The notes beneath the pieces are model-generated. The model saw nothing but the letters and a program-made list of their open reading frames with translations, ran no database searches and was not told the origin of the DNA. Source: an uncultured Lachnospiraceae bacterium (GTDB lineage: Bacteria; Bacillota; Clostridia; Lachnospirales; Lachnospiraceae). From it: DNA of 64,000 nucleotides. Made by a program: the position numbers and the translations under genes. Positions 16,113 to 25,683 of the stretch are shown piece by piece. Within the stretch, counting starts at the first letter, position 1; the number at the start of each line of letters is the position of its first letter. Where the stretch lies: contig CANBFE010000012.1 in the NCBI GenBank assembly GCA_947367855.1, positions 1 to 64,000 on the forward strand. The letters run 5' to 3'.

Positions 16113-18413
16113 ATGGCAGGAATCACTATCGAAAACTCAAAAACCATCTGCAGCTTTGAACAGCCGGTGACGACACTGTACCTTATTACCCAGGGACGGG
16201 TGAAAGTACGCTGCCCCGGAGGCTTCTACCAGATCGGCGTAGGAGATGTGGTTGGAATCTGTGAAATTTGCTCGGATATACATTTTCTGGAATATACCGC
16301 ATCGGAGGAAACCACTCTCATGCCCTATCCCCTGACAGGCATGGACGCGCTGGACAACCTGCTGCAGAAACGTCCAAGTATTGCGAAGCTGTTTGTCCTG
16401 TCCCTTTTCCGCCAGTTTAATGCCATGATGGAGCAAAGCTCCCTGTCGGAAGTAAACAGCTCAGAGCTCTACCGGAAGCTTCGGACACACTGCGAATTAT
16501 ATGAAGCCCTGTGCAGCCAGCACAGTATACAGTCCCGCCTTCCCGCGGAGGTGGATGAAATTGAAGCCTATCTTGAAGAGACTCCTGACGAATGGCTGAA
16601 CAAATACTATTTTTCCCTGCAGCGTGTCTACAGGGGGGACCACTCCCACATTCTGCTCCAGGAACCGGGTCTTTCCCTGGGAATACTCAGAAAGGGTTCT
16701 CTGGATCTTTTCAAGACATACAGGGTTCTGGATGCCCAGTCCCAGTACCGCTCCAGAATCGTAAACTGTTATTTTAACCCCTCCGGAAACGATATGTTCG
16801 ATACCCTGACCAAGCTCTATTACCGCCTCTGTCAGGCCGGTCAGGACTCCGGCGCACTTTATGAAAGCATCCAGCAGATACTGCAGTTACCTGAGCAGTA
16901 TGAACTTCCCCCGGAGTCGGAGGCAGTTTCACGGGTGGAGGCCTTCCGCAAAAAGTCGGAAGCTTTGGCCCATCCGGAAATAGCACAGGGCAATAAGGAT
17001 GGTTCCGATTCGGATATCCTTCATCTTCTGGACGGCTCCCTGGAAACCATTCTGGATTTTGCCGGACTGGAAAAGGAGAAGGAAACTGCCTTCCGGGAGC
17101 ATGTCGCCGCCTACAGGGCCTCCTCGGATAAAAGTTCCACGGATGATGAATGTTCACGCCTGCGCAGGATGCTGACGGATGAATTCAATTTCCTTTATTC
17201 AGAGGTATTTGAGCGCTCCCTTACCGTTCCTGACCTGCCTGTCCCTGTCCGCATGTTCCTCTACTTCGGATATGTGGACGAGAAGCTTGCAGGAGAAGAG
17301 AATTCCGTAATACTTTACCGCCTGGCATGCTTTATGAATACGCCGGGACAGGCAGGCGTCTATACCTTTTATGACTGGCTGATGTCCATCTATAACGGCG
17401 AGAAAAATCCCAGCCGCAGTGAACTGGATGAAGATTTCGACGACTTCATCCACCAGCAGAAAAGAAAGAATGTCCTCACTGCCGCTGAGCTTGCAGCCCT
17501 GGAAAACAATGCCCTGGAAAAAGTCCGCTATGAGCTCCAGAACCTTTTCCCCAGCGCCAACAAGGTCACTTTTGGGCGCATAGCAGCATTCTGTCCCCTG
17601 TTTACCTCAGAGAATGTGCTGAAGGATCTGAATTCCTCCTTTATCACCCCTGACAGGATCAGCAGCGCCCTGAACATGCTGAAGGGAATAGATTTTTCAG
17701 CCTTCTACAGGGAGACCATTGACTATGAAAGCTCCCAGGCCATGAACCGGGAGCCCATCCATGTGGAGTACCTGCCGGACATTATCCTTATGCCCAATGC
17801 GGGAATACGCGGATCCCTCTGGCAGGAAATCGAGGGCAGGAAGCGCAACAGCCCCAGCCGCATGATTCTCCCCGTGTTTTACATGGAAAACCTGGAGACA
17901 GCCATGGTGCGCATGACCGGGGAATTCCGTTGGGAAATGTGCAAGCGCATCCAGAGCGGACGCTGGAACGATGTATCGGAGCCGTCCCTCACCAGCGAGT
18001 ATTTTGATTACATCCAATTTTACAAAAAGAACAGCGAGCTGAGCAAGGACGCAAAAGAAAAGCTGCAGAACAGCCTGGCAAGGGCAAAGAACAGCTTCAG
18101 GGAAATGTTTGTGCGTGACTACATTACATGGATCCTTTATGAGGGCAGCGGTTCTGCGCGGCTGAACAAGGTAGCACGCAAAATCCTGTTTACCTACTGT
18201 CCTTTTCCTGCTTCCATGGACGGATCCCTGGAACAGAATCCCATGTACTCCGAACTCCTCAGCCGCCAGAAAATTCTTACCGCACAGCGTGTGCATAAAC
18301 TGGAAATCCTCAGGCAGAGGCTGAAGAACAGCGGCACAGGTATTCCGGACTGTCTGGAGCATGAGATCGTATTTGCATCCAGAAGCCTGGACAATGATCA
18401 ACAGCCTGCATAA
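16113..18413 (+). CDS. Large protein with N-terminal cyclic-nucleotide-binding-like domain
   Basis: A 766-residue soluble protein. Residues 1-110 have the beta-roll pattern of a cNMP-binding (Crp-type) domain (FEQPVTTLYLITQGRVKVRC, then IGVGDVVGICEI). The phosphate-binding cassette is not clearly conserved, so ligand binding is uncertain. Residues 110-766 are helical and match no family I can name; no helix-turn-helix or enzyme motif is visible. It may be a lineage-specific signalling or scaffold protein. A strong GGAAGGAAG site precedes ATG 16113, and the gene has its own promoter and terminator. Confidence 0.55.
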   Translation: MAGITIENSKTICSFEQPVTTLYLITQGRVKVRCPGGFYQIGVGDVVGICEICSDIHFLEYTASEETTLMPYPLTGMDALDNLLQKRPSIAKLFVLSLFRQFNAMMEQSSLSEVNSSELYRKLRTHCELYEALCSQHSIQSRLPAEVDEIEAYLEETPDEWLNKYYFSLQRVYRGDHSHILLQEPGLSLGILRKGSLDLFKTYRVLDAQSQYRSRIVNCYFNPSGNDMFDTLTKLYYRLCQAGQDSGALYESIQQILQLPEQYELPPESEAVSRVEAFRKKSEALAHPEIAQGNKDGSDSDILHLLDGSLETILDFAGLEKEKETAFREHVAAYRASSDKSSTDDECSRLRRMLTDEFNFLYSEVFERSLTVPDLPVPVRMFLYFGYVDEKLAGEENSVILYRLACFMNTPGQAGVYTFYDWLMSIYNGEKNPSRSELDEDFDDFIHQQKRKNVLTAAELAALENNALEKVRYELQNLFPSANKVTFGRIAAFCPLFTSENVLKDLNSSFITPDRISSALNMLKGIDFSAFYRETIDYESSQAMNREPIHVEYLPDIILMPNAGIRGSLWQEIEGRKRNSPSRMILPVFYMENLETAMVRMTGEFRWEMCKRIQSGRWNDVSEPSLTSEYFDYIQFYKKNSELSKDAKEKLQNSLARAKNSFREMFVRDYITWILYEGSGSARLNKVARKILFTYCPFPASMDGSLEQNPMYSELLSRQKILTAQRVHKLEILRQRLKNSGTGIPDCLEHEIVFASRSLDNDQQPA

Positions 18414-18423
18414 GGCACAAAAA

Positions 18424-18461
18424 GACTGCCGTTCCTGTTGTACAGATCAGGAACGGCAGTC
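18424..18461. terminator. Strong bidirectional terminator
   Basis: A perfect 14-bp stem (18424-18437 with 18448-18461) with a 10-nt loop is followed on the plus strand by CTTTCTTTT and flanked on the other side by an A-rich run (CACAAAAAGA). It ends both the 16113 gene and the convergent pfp gene. Confidence 0.85.
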
Positions 18462-18486
18462 CTTTCTTTTCTATATCACACAGTCA

Positions 18487-19731
18487 TTATTTCTTCTTCA
18501 ATACCAGATGCTGGGGAAGTCCGTTTACCATGAAGGGCTGGTAATCGCCAAGGATCAGGGGCTCCACATAGTTGATAAACTCATCCGTCACATAGTTGCC
18601 TTCCTTATTCATCCAGGAACGGGGAACCAGTTTCTCATTGTTGGCAATTCTGTGCACGTCGTAAATTCCTGCAGCACTCATGTAAGGATCATCCGCAACA
18701 CGGTCGATGACCACCATCTTACCTGAATCTCCTTCGTCTGCAGCCTTTACCGCAGCGCCTCCTACCATAAAGGCTTCGTCCACGTCCACACGGGATGCCA
18801 TATGGGATGCGCTTCTCTGCAGGGTGGAGAATTCAATGCTTCTGGTCTTGCATCCGGTCTCTGCCCTCAGGAAGTTCGCCAGATAGGCAGCGGTTCCCTG
18901 GAGCTGCTTGTGGCCGAAAGCGTCCACATAATCTGCGCCGCCGGAAAGTTCACTGACATATCTGCCGTCAGCCAGCTTGATGCCCTCGGAAACTGCAATC
19001 ACCACGGATTCCTTCTTCTTCAGCAGCTCTGTTGCATGCTTCAGGAACTTGTCAATGTCAAAAACCACCTCGGGAAGATAAATCAGGTCAGGTCCTTCGC
19101 ACTCCTCTGTCCTGGCAAGGGCCGTAGCGCCTGTCAGCCATCCTGCATTACGTCCCATAACCTCAAGAATGGTGATGGCTTCCTTGTCATTGTAGGTAAG
19201 CCCCAGGGCATCCCGGATGATCTCCTTGGTGGAAGCGGCAATGTATTTTGCAGCGCTGCCGAAACCGGGAGTGTGGTCCGTAAGGGCCAGGTCATTGTCT
19301 ATTGTCTTGGGCACGCCCAGGAATTTCTGCGTGTGGCCCTTGATAATGGCATAATCGGACAGTTTCTTGATGGTATCCATGGAATCATTTCCGCCGATGT
19401 AAATAAAGGCCTCAATCTGCAGCTTGTCCAGAATCTGGAAAATCTTCTCATAGATCTCGGAATTCTCATGAATTTCCGGCAGCTTGTAGCGGCAGGAGCC
19501 CAGGAATGCGGAAGGAGTTCTCTTCAGCAGCTCGATGTCCATGTCGGAATGAATCTGGGTAGCCAGGTCTACATACTGCTCATCCAGGAATCCCTGAATG
19601 CCGTGAAGCATTCCATACACCTTATGAAAGCCTCTTTCCTTGGCAGTCTTGTATACGCCTGCAAGACTGGAATTGATCACAGCCGTAGGTCCCCCTGACT
19701 GTCCCACAATAATGTTACGCTTCTTTGCCAT
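18487..19731 (-). CDS. pfp: Diphosphate-fructose-6-phosphate 1-phosphotransferase
   Basis: A 414-residue phosphofructokinase of the PPi-dependent group, converting fructose 6-phosphate and PPi to fructose 1,6-bisphosphate reversibly in glycolysis. The nucleotide/PPi loop is GQSGGPTAVINSS (10-22). The donor-specificity positions read GGND with D116 and PKTIDND with K142. Asp and Lys there mark PPi enzymes, where ATP enzymes have Gly at both. A GMLHGIQGFL substrate loop is present. Start 19731 is set by GGAGG 8 nt upstream; the frame runs open to 19797 without a site. Confidence 0.88.
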   Translation of the reverse strand: MAKKRNIIVGQSGGPTAVINSSLAGVYKTAKERGFHKVYGMLHGIQGFLDEQYVDLATQIHSDMDIELLKRTPSAFLGSCRYKLPEIHENSEIYEKIFQILDKLQIEAFIYIGGNDSMDTIKKLSDYAIIKGHTQKFLGVPKTIDNDLALTDHTPGFGSAAKYIAASTKEIIRDALGLTYNDKEAITILEVMGRNAGWLTGATALARTEECEGPDLIYLPEVVFDIDKFLKHATELLKKKESVVIAVSEGIKLADGRYVSELSGGADYVDAFGHKQLQGTAAYLANFLRAETGCKTRSIEFSTLQRSASHMASRVDVDEAFMVGGAAVKAADEGDSGKMVVIDRVADDPYMSAAGIYDVHRIANNEKLVPRSWMNKEGNYVTDEFINYVEPLILGDYQPFMVNGLPQHLVLKKK

Positions 19732-19804
19732 CTTTAAATCCTCCAAAATAATTATTTTATGATTCGGGCTATCCGAATTGCATCCAAAAAAATCCATCTC
19801 CTAG

Positions 19805-19833
19805 ATCATATCAAATAAAATCGAAAATTACAA
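19805..19833 (-). promoter_or_regulatory. pfp promoter
   Basis: On the minus strand, TTGTAA (19828-19833), a 17-bp spacer and TATGAT (19805-19810) with an extended TGA. The leader of about 70 nt contains a small ATTCGG/CCGAAT hairpin. Confidence 0.65.
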
Positions 19834-19882
19834 TAGAAATCTCTAAAGACTTGCAAAGATTTGTAATAATCAGCTGCCCTTC

Positions 19883-20503
19883 TCAGAGCAGATCTATGGT
19901 GACAGTCCTGTATTCTGCCGCCCCGTTCTGGATTTCCACCTCCACCTGGGAGGCAGTCCTGCGCAGACTCCAGATGCACTCATATTCCTCCGGATCCAGA
20001 TCCACCTTTCCGATAAAGGTTCCCTCCCAGTCATACAGTTCATTGGCCACGTTATACACCACGCTGTCCAGGGAAAAGGGCTCCTCCCATGCAATGCTTC
20101 CGCACAGAATTTCCTTTTCCCACACTCCGTTTTCCCTGTTGTAAAAACCGTACCAGGCCGCCTGGGGGCTGATATGCCCCTGCACGATCCAATAGCCGTC
20201 CACATCCCGGATCCCGCTTATGGCATTGACACTGCCTTCCCTCTCCGCAAGGTCATATTCGATACCGTCCAATGTAATCTTTGTCTCCCTGATATCGTAT
20301 TCGGCCCCGTCCAGTACAATCTTCGTGTCCTGGTGACCTGCATTCTCTGACCAGGCCTGTGCGCCACTGCCGGAACTCTCCTCTCCCGCCGCCTGCCCGG
20401 AGCCGGAATTTTCTGTCCGTTTTTCCTCCTGCGCGCATCCTGCCATGCCCATGCAGAGCGCTGTGGAAAGCAGCAGCGCCAATAACCTCTCTCTTTTCCT
20501 CAA
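19883..20503 (-). CDS. Hypothetical lipoprotein
   Basis: A 206-residue exported lipoprotein: a basic N-terminus, a hydrophobic core and the lipobox GMAGCAQ, then a Ser/Gly/Glu-rich linker of about 35 residues. The folded part contains two tandem short repeats (TKIVLDGAEYDI and TKITLDGIEYDL) before a beta-rich region. I recognise no family. The start codon is TTG at 20503, 9 nt after AGGAGG. It follows the DUF4250 and LCP genes on the same strand. Confidence 0.65.
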   Translation of the reverse strand: MRKRERLLALLLSTALCMGMAGCAQEEKRTENSGSGQAAGEESSGSGAQAWSENAGHQDTKIVLDGAEYDIRETKITLDGIEYDLAEREGSVNAISGIRDVDGYWIVQGHISPQAAWYGFYNRENGVWEKEILCGSIAWEEPFSLDSVVYNVANELYDWEGTFIGKVDLDPEEYECIWSLRRTASQVEVEIQNGAAEYRTVTIDLL

Positions 20504-20631
20504 ATCTGCATACCTCCTATCCCGCCTTCCTGCTTTTGGGGCAGAAAACCGTCCTTTGTTCCCATCCGTTATAAGGATACCTCAGGTATGCATCATTTGT
20601 CCGTCTTTTTTGTATCATTATCGAAAACCGT

Positions 20632-20805
20632 CTAAATAAACTGGTTCCTGTCCCCGTCATAATGATATCCTATCCGGGACAGTCTGTCGGTTATCTCCTC
20701 CCTGTCCGCATCCAGTTCCCGGCACAGGGTATCCAGGTCACTGTAATAATCCCTCAGTTTCAAATTCACAAAACTCAGCAGCATTGCCGGATCCTTTGGT
20801 ATCAT
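20632..20805 (-). CDS. DUF4250 protein
   Basis: A 57-residue soluble protein (MIPKDPAMLLSFVNLKLRDY, then LDTLCRELDADREEITDRL) matching the small DUF4250 family, which is widespread in Clostridia and of unknown function. It is 16 bp downstream of the LCP gene, with an AAGGA site before ATG 20805, so it is probably cotranscribed and translationally close to it. Length is normal for the family. Confidence 0.8.
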   Translation of the reverse strand: MIPKDPAMLLSFVNLKLRDYYSDLDTLCRELDADREEITDRLSRIGYHYDGDRNQFI

Positions 20806-20820
20806 TTCTCTATTCCTTTG

Positions 20821-21897
20821 CTATTTTTTAATATATTTCTCCGTATCCTCCCGGATCTTTGCATCGTATTCCTTCACATAATCCGTGACCTCATAGTCCC
20901 CGTCGTCAAACAGAAACTCATGCAGCCATTTTACATTTTCTTCAAGCCCCACCGGAACCACGCAGCTTCCCTTGGCTCCCACATTGGCTGTTGTGCGCAG
21001 CTCCTCCAGGGGAAACCCGCCTTCCTCCACTATGTGGTAATCCGTAATGTTGGCCAGCAGCGCCAGTATGTCTCCGGAATCAATACTTGTATAAATATCC
21101 CCGATACAGTCGTTAAAAACATTCGTCAGGGTTGCCAGGTCCGTTTTCCCTGCCTGCTCCTCAAGGGCCTTCAGCACTTCCCTCTGACGGGCGGTCCGTT
21201 TGTAGTCATATCCACCTCCCTGGCGGATTCTGCAGTAAGCCGCAGCCTGCAGTCCGTTCAGAAGCTGATATCCCGCCTTCTCAACCGGATCATAATCGCA
21301 CTTCAGAACGGAGGAAATGCCGATCTGGTAATTATTGATATGCTGCAGTTCCACCTCGTCCACGTCGATCCAGACACCCCCAAGGCCGTCAATGACGCCC
21401 CTGAGTCCCTTATACCCCACGGCCACAAAGTCCGTGATATCCATGTCCAGATTCATATTCAGCATCTTTACCGCCTGCTCCGCCCCACCGAAGAAATAGG
21501 CATGGGTAGCCTTGGAATATTCCCCGTTTCCGATATTCAGATAACTGTCCCTGTATACGCTGACCAGCCTGATATCCCCTGTGTCCAGATTGATACTGGC
21601 GATCATTGTACTGTCACTGCGGCTGTTTTTGAACAGCTGGCTGTCCGTCTCCGCATCCAGGCCGAAGAGGGCAATGTTCATATACCCTTTCATGGTGCCT
21701 CCCTCTTCGCTCAGCAGCTGTACCTCCTCATGAATCTCCAGGTCCCTGGGATCCAGTTTTACCATCCTGGGTCCCTTGGGCGCCCGGTTCATCACCAGAT
21801 ATAAAATTGCCAGCATGGCTGCAATCAGCACTGCCTCAATTGCAAAAAGAACTCTTTTTAATCTCTGTTTTGTGTTAATCTTTTCTTTCGCTTTCAT
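20821..21897 (-). CDS. LytR-CpsA-Psr (LCP) family wall-polymer ligase
   Basis: A 358-residue type II membrane protein with one N-terminal transmembrane helix (about 15-37) and an external LCP domain. Such enzymes transfer undecaprenyl-linked glycopolymers (teichoic acid, capsule) to peptidoglycan. The conserved features are SRSDSTMIASINLDTGDIRL, SVYRDSYLNI (the Arg/Asp pair), a DFVAVGYKGL segment, and the arginine-rich YKRTARQREVL motif that binds the lipid pyrophosphate. It is the first gene before DUF4250. Confidence 0.88.
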   Translation of the reverse strand: MKAKEKINTKQRLKRVLFAIEAVLIAAMLAILYLVMNRAPKGPRMVKLDPRDLEIHEEVQLLSEEGGTMKGYMNIALFGLDAETDSQLFKNSRSDSTMIASINLDTGDIRLVSVYRDSYLNIGNGEYSKATHAYFFGGAEQAVKMLNMNLDMDITDFVAVGYKGLRGVIDGLGGVWIDVDEVELQHINNYQIGISSVLKCDYDPVEKAGYQLLNGLQAAAYCRIRQGGGYDYKRTARQREVLKALEEQAGKTDLATLTNVFNDCIGDIYTSIDSGDILALLANITDYHIVEEGGFPLEELRTTANVGAKGSCVVPVGLEENVKWLHEFLFDDGDYEVTDYVKEYDAKIREDTEKYIKK

Positions 21898-21924
21898 AAA
21901 CTCCTGCTCCTTTTCTTATTATTG

Positions 21925-21975
21925 CCCGGGGGGTCCACTGATATGTATCCCTTTCGTAATATCAGTGTACCCGGA
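21925..21975 (-). terminator. Hairpin between clpB and the LCP gene
   Basis: A perfect CACTGATAT/ATATCAGTG repeat (21936-21944 with 21959-21967), extended by flanking GG/CC pairs, gives a long hairpin in the 138-bp gap. There is no T run, so it may be a terminator for clpB or an operator for the LCP gene. Confidence 0.4.
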
Positions 21976-22035
21976 AAAACTTAGGAATTTATGAAGCTAA
22001 TTTTGTAACTTTCTTAAAAGACCCTTAGAAAATTT

Positions 22036-24615
22036 TTAAAGCACGGACGCGGCCAGTCCGCCGTCCCTGACGGAGATCTTGATGGTGTCGTCCGCCTCCA
22101 GGGCGTCCTCCAGAATCATCTTTGCCGCCAGTGTCTCCACATGTTTCTGGATATAGCGCTTCAGGGGACGTGCGCCGTATACGGGATCGTAGGCATTCTC
22201 CACGATAAATGCAAGTGCCTCCTCCGTCAGCTCCAGACTCAGGTTCCGGTCCGCCAGACGCCTGTTCAGATCCCGGATGACCAGTTTCACAATACCGCCG
22301 ATATTTTCCCTGGTCAGGGGCTTAAACAATATGGTCTCATCCAACCGGTTCAGGAATTCCGGCCTGAAATGACTGCGCAGGTCCTGCATCACCGCCTCTT
22401 CCGCCTCGGGCCGTACTGTGCCCTCCGCGGAAATGCCTTCCAGCAGATACCCCGCGCCGATGTTGGAGGTCATAATCAGGATGGTGTTCTTGAAATCCAC
22501 AGTCCTGCCCTGGGAATCCGTGATTCTCCCGTCATCCAACACCTGAAGCAGCACATTGAACACATCCGGATGGGCTTTCTCAATCTCGTCAAAGAGCACC
22601 ACACTGTAGGGCTTTCTCCTGACCGCTTCGGTCAACTGTCCGCCCTCCTCGTATCCCACATATCCGGGAGGCGCTCCAATCAGTCTTGACACGGAGTATT
22701 TTTCCATATATTCGCTCATGTCAATCCGGACCATGTTGTTTTCATCGTCAAAAAGCGCGGCGGCCAGGGACTTGGCCAGTTCCGTCTTGCCCACGCCCGT
22801 AGGGCCCAGAAACAGAAAGGAACCGATGGGTTTGGATGGATCCTTGATGCCCGCCTTGGACCGGATGATGGCTTCCGTCACCTTTGTGACACCCTCATCC
22901 TGCCCCACGACCCTTCTGTGCAGCTCCTGGTCCAGATGCAGGGTTTTGTTCCTCTCGCTTTCCGTAAGCCTGGCCACGGGAATTCCCGTCCAACGGGAAA
23001 TAATTCTGGCGATTTCCTCGTCGGACACCTTTTCCCTGACCAGTGACAGATCCCTGGCGCCTGCCTGTTCCTCGTGCTCCAGCTGCTTTTTCAGGGCAGG
23101 CAGCGTGCCGTAGCTCAGTTCCGCTGCCTTCTCCAGGTTCCCCTCCATCTGGGCCAGCTGTATCTCGCTGTTCACCCCGTCAATCTGTTCCCGCAGTCTG
23201 GACAGACGGTCCACGGAAGCCTTCTCGTTGTCCCACTGGGCTTTTCTGGAAGCAAATTCCTCCTTCTGCTCTGCCAGTTCCCTCTGCAGGTCCTCCAGTC
23301 TCTCCAGGCTTAACTTATCGTCCTCCTTCTTCAGGGCCGCCTCCTCGATCTCCATCTGCATAATCCTGCGCTGCAGTTCGTCAAGCTCCGTCGGCATGCT
23401 GTCAAGCTCCGTCTTGATCAGGGCACAGGCCTCGTCCACCAGGTCAATGGCCTTGTCCGGCAGGAAACGGTCTGAGATATAGCGGTTGGAAAGCACAGCT
23501 GCGCTGACCAGGGCATTGTCCATGATCTTCACGCCGTGGTAGACCTCATAGCGCTCCTTAATGCCCCGCAGGATGGAAATGGTATCCTCCACAGTGGGCT
23601 CCTCCACCATAACGGGCTGAAATCTTCTCTCCAGGGCCGCATCCTTCTCAATATACTGCCTGTACTCATCCAGAGTGGTGGCTCCTATGCAGTGAAGCTC
23701 GCCCCTGGCCAGCATGGGCTTTAACATATTTCCGGCATCCAGCGCGCCGTCCGTCTTTCCGGCCCCCACAATGGTGTGCAGCTCGTCTATAAACAGAATG
23801 ATCTGGCCGTCGCTGTTCTTCACATCCTCCAGCACTGCCTTCAGTCTTTCCTCGAATTCACCCCGGTATTTCGCCCCTGCCACCAGGGCGCCCATGTCCA
23901 GGGCAAAAATCTTCTTATCCTTCAGTCCCTGGGGCACATCCCCCCGGACGATACGCTGGGCCAGGCCTTCCACCACCGCAGTCTTGCCCACTCCGGGTTC
24001 CCCGATAAGAACGGGATTGTTTTTCGTCTTTCTGGAGAGAATGCGGATTACGTTCCGGATCTCGGTATCCCGTCCGATGACTGGATCCAGCTTCTGGTTT
24101 CTCGCTTTTTCCACCAGTTCCTGCCCGTACTTTTCCAGAGTGTCGTAAGTGGCCTCCGGGTTGTCGCTGGTAACCCGCTGATTCCCCCGCACCGTGGAAA
24201 GCGCCTGCAGGAACCGCTCCCTGGTGATGCCGTACTCCTTCCAGATCTGCGCCACCTCCCGGTTGGGGGCCTTGAGCATGGCAAGGAAAAGATGCTCCAC
24301 CGAGACATATTCGTCCCCCAGAAGCTTAGCCTCATCCTCCGCGCTGATAAGCGCCTTGTTCAGATCCGGCCCCACGTATACCTTGCCTCCCTGAACCTTG
24401 GTGCGCTTTGCCAGGGCCTGCTCCACACGGGTGACAAAATGCTCCTTCTGAATCTCCATCTTCTCGATGAGCTTCAGGATCAGACTTTCCTCCACCTTCA
24501 GCAGACTGTAGAGCAGATGCTCCTGCTCTATCTCCTGATTTCCGTATTCATAGGCCAGCTTTTCACTGCCCTCCACTGCCTGCATGGATTTCTGCGTAAA
24601 TTTCTGTATATTCAT
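22036..24615 (-). CDS. clpB: ATP-dependent disaggregase ClpB
   Basis: An 859-residue Hsp100 chaperone that, with DnaK, pulls polypeptides out of aggregates. An N-terminal Clp repeat domain is followed by AAA-1 (Walker A GEPGVGKT, about 200), the coiled-coil M-domain (about 400-520) that distinguishes ClpB from ClpA/ClpC, and AAA-2 (GPTGVGKT, about 600; GYVGYEEGG pore loop). The length is typical. ATG 24615 follows a GAGGG site; the longer frame to 24663 would start upstream of the promoter's transcript. No CIRCE or CtsR box is seen upstream. Confidence 0.95.
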   Translation of the reverse strand: MNIQKFTQKSMQAVEGSEKLAYEYGNQEIEQEHLLYSLLKVEESLILKLIEKMEIQKEHFVTRVEQALAKRTKVQGGKVYVGPDLNKALISAEDEAKLLGDEYVSVEHLFLAMLKAPNREVAQIWKEYGITRERFLQALSTVRGNQRVTSDNPEATYDTLEKYGQELVEKARNQKLDPVIGRDTEIRNVIRILSRKTKNNPVLIGEPGVGKTAVVEGLAQRIVRGDVPQGLKDKKIFALDMGALVAGAKYRGEFEERLKAVLEDVKNSDGQIILFIDELHTIVGAGKTDGALDAGNMLKPMLARGELHCIGATTLDEYRQYIEKDAALERRFQPVMVEEPTVEDTISILRGIKERYEVYHGVKIMDNALVSAAVLSNRYISDRFLPDKAIDLVDEACALIKTELDSMPTELDELQRRIMQMEIEEAALKKEDDKLSLERLEDLQRELAEQKEEFASRKAQWDNEKASVDRLSRLREQIDGVNSEIQLAQMEGNLEKAAELSYGTLPALKKQLEHEEQAGARDLSLVREKVSDEEIARIISRWTGIPVARLTESERNKTLHLDQELHRRVVGQDEGVTKVTEAIIRSKAGIKDPSKPIGSFLFLGPTGVGKTELAKSLAAALFDDENNMVRIDMSEYMEKYSVSRLIGAPPGYVGYEEGGQLTEAVRRKPYSVVLFDEIEKAHPDVFNVLLQVLDDGRITDSQGRTVDFKNTILIMTSNIGAGYLLEGISAEGTVRPEAEEAVMQDLRSHFRPEFLNRLDETILFKPLTRENIGGIVKLVIRDLNRRLADRNLSLELTEEALAFIVENAYDPVYGARPLKRYIQKHVETLAAKMILEDALEADDTIKISVRDGGLAASVL

Positions 24616-24661
24616 GTTATCCCTCTCTTTCCTGTCAAATCCATTTATCTGTTCTATAACC

Positions 24662-24689
24662 AATATAACATCTTTTATACAGAAATCAA
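24662..24689 (-). promoter_or_regulatory. clpB promoter
   Basis: TTGATT (24684-24689), a 16-bp spacer and an extended TGTTATATT (-10 at 24662-24667) on the minus strand. It lies between motB and clpB, so clpB does not depend on the copper operon. Confidence 0.6.
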
Positions 24690-24735
24690 TTAAAAAAGCA
24701 TAAACATTTTCTCAAAGAACTGAGAATCATTCCGG

Positions 24736-25683
24736 TCACTGCTTCAGCACCTGAGAAATCTTCTCAATCATTTCATCCTCCTTCAGGCGGAATTTTATCT
24801 CCACCCTCCTGGAAGCCGTCATATCAATGCTGTCCGTGGGATTGCCAAGGGCATCCTTTTCATAAATGGGATTGCTGTAGGAACGGCCGTTTACAGTCAG
24901 CAGTCCCCTGAGCTGTTCGATCTCCGCCTCACTGAGTCCATTCCTGGAATCCAGGCAGAACTTTGCCACGGAATATGCCCTTCCGTGGGACAGCTCCATA
25001 TTCATCTCATAGCTGCCGTCCGTATCCGTGTGCCCTTCAATGATGATCTCCGCGATATACTCCCTGAAATCCTCCCGCAGCAGCACACCAAGATACATGG
25101 GAATAATCTCCTTCAGCGTATTCTGGCTGTCTGCAGACAGGGCCGCGCTGCCGTAGCGGAACAGCACGTCCGAGGAAAAGGTGATGGACCCTGTCTGGGC
25201 GTCCACGCTCATGGAGGAATTGTTAAAGGCTGACTGCAGGGCCCCGATAATGTCCGTCCTGATTCCCACAATATTTTCCAGCTCCTGTCTTGTGGCGCTG
25301 AGCTCGTTCCTGGCATTTTCAATTTCCAGATAGGCCTTATTCAGCTCGTCCTGGGTCAGCGCCGCATTGGCATAGGCCTGCTGCAGCTCTGCCAGGGAAT
25401 CCGCCAGTTCCTGGTTTGATTTTTCGATGGCTGCCCGGTACTCGTCCAGGTCCGCCCTGGCGTCCTCCAGGTCCTTTCTGGCATCCTCCAGCTCCTGCCT
25501 GGCCACTCCAAGGCTGTTCTGGGACTGCTCCAGGTCAACGGTTTTCTGCTTATAAATGGCAAGGGTTATTGCAATGATCAGCACGAAGATCAGCAGCAGC
25601 GCAGCCATCATGTCCGAATAGGACTGCCAGTAACTGGGGTCTCCGAAGGCTTCCCTGTTTCTTCTTCTATTTCCTCTTCTCAT
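24736..25683 (-). CDS. MotB/OmpA-like protein (ZorB-like)
   Basis: A 315-residue protein with one N-terminal transmembrane helix preceded by SYSDMMAALLLIF, whose D24 matches the ion-conducting Asp of MotB and ZorB. Residues 46-145 are a long coiled coil rich in Glu, Leu and Ala. The C-terminal OmpA-like peptidoglycan-binding domain (about 160-310) has IIIEGHTDTDGSYEMNM and LSHGRAYSVAKF. It overlaps the MotA-like gene by 17 bp, so the two form a stator-type ion channel. There are no flagellar genes nearby. ZorB proteins are close relatives, but the long coiled coil differs from the usual ZorB. Confidence 0.82.
   Translation of the reverse strand: MRRGNRRRNREAFGDPSYWQSYSDMMAALLLIFVLIIAITLAIYKQKTVDLEQSQNSLGVARQELEDARKDLEDARADLDEYRAAIEKSNQELADSLAELQQAYANAALTQDELNKAYLEIENARNELSATRQELENIVGIRTDIIGALQSAFNNSSMSVDAQTGSITFSSDVLFRYGSAALSADSQNTLKEIIPMYLGVLLREDFREYIAEIIIEGHTDTDGSYEMNMELSHGRAYSVAKFCLDSRNGLSEAEIEQLRGLLTVNGRSYSNPIYEKDALGNPTDSIDMTASRRVEIKFRLKEDEMIEKISQVLKQ

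Noticed and set aside
24616..24735. CIRCE or CtsR heat-shock operator upstream of clpB
   Set aside because: Neither the TTAGCACTC inverted repeat nor the CtsR heptad repeat is present.
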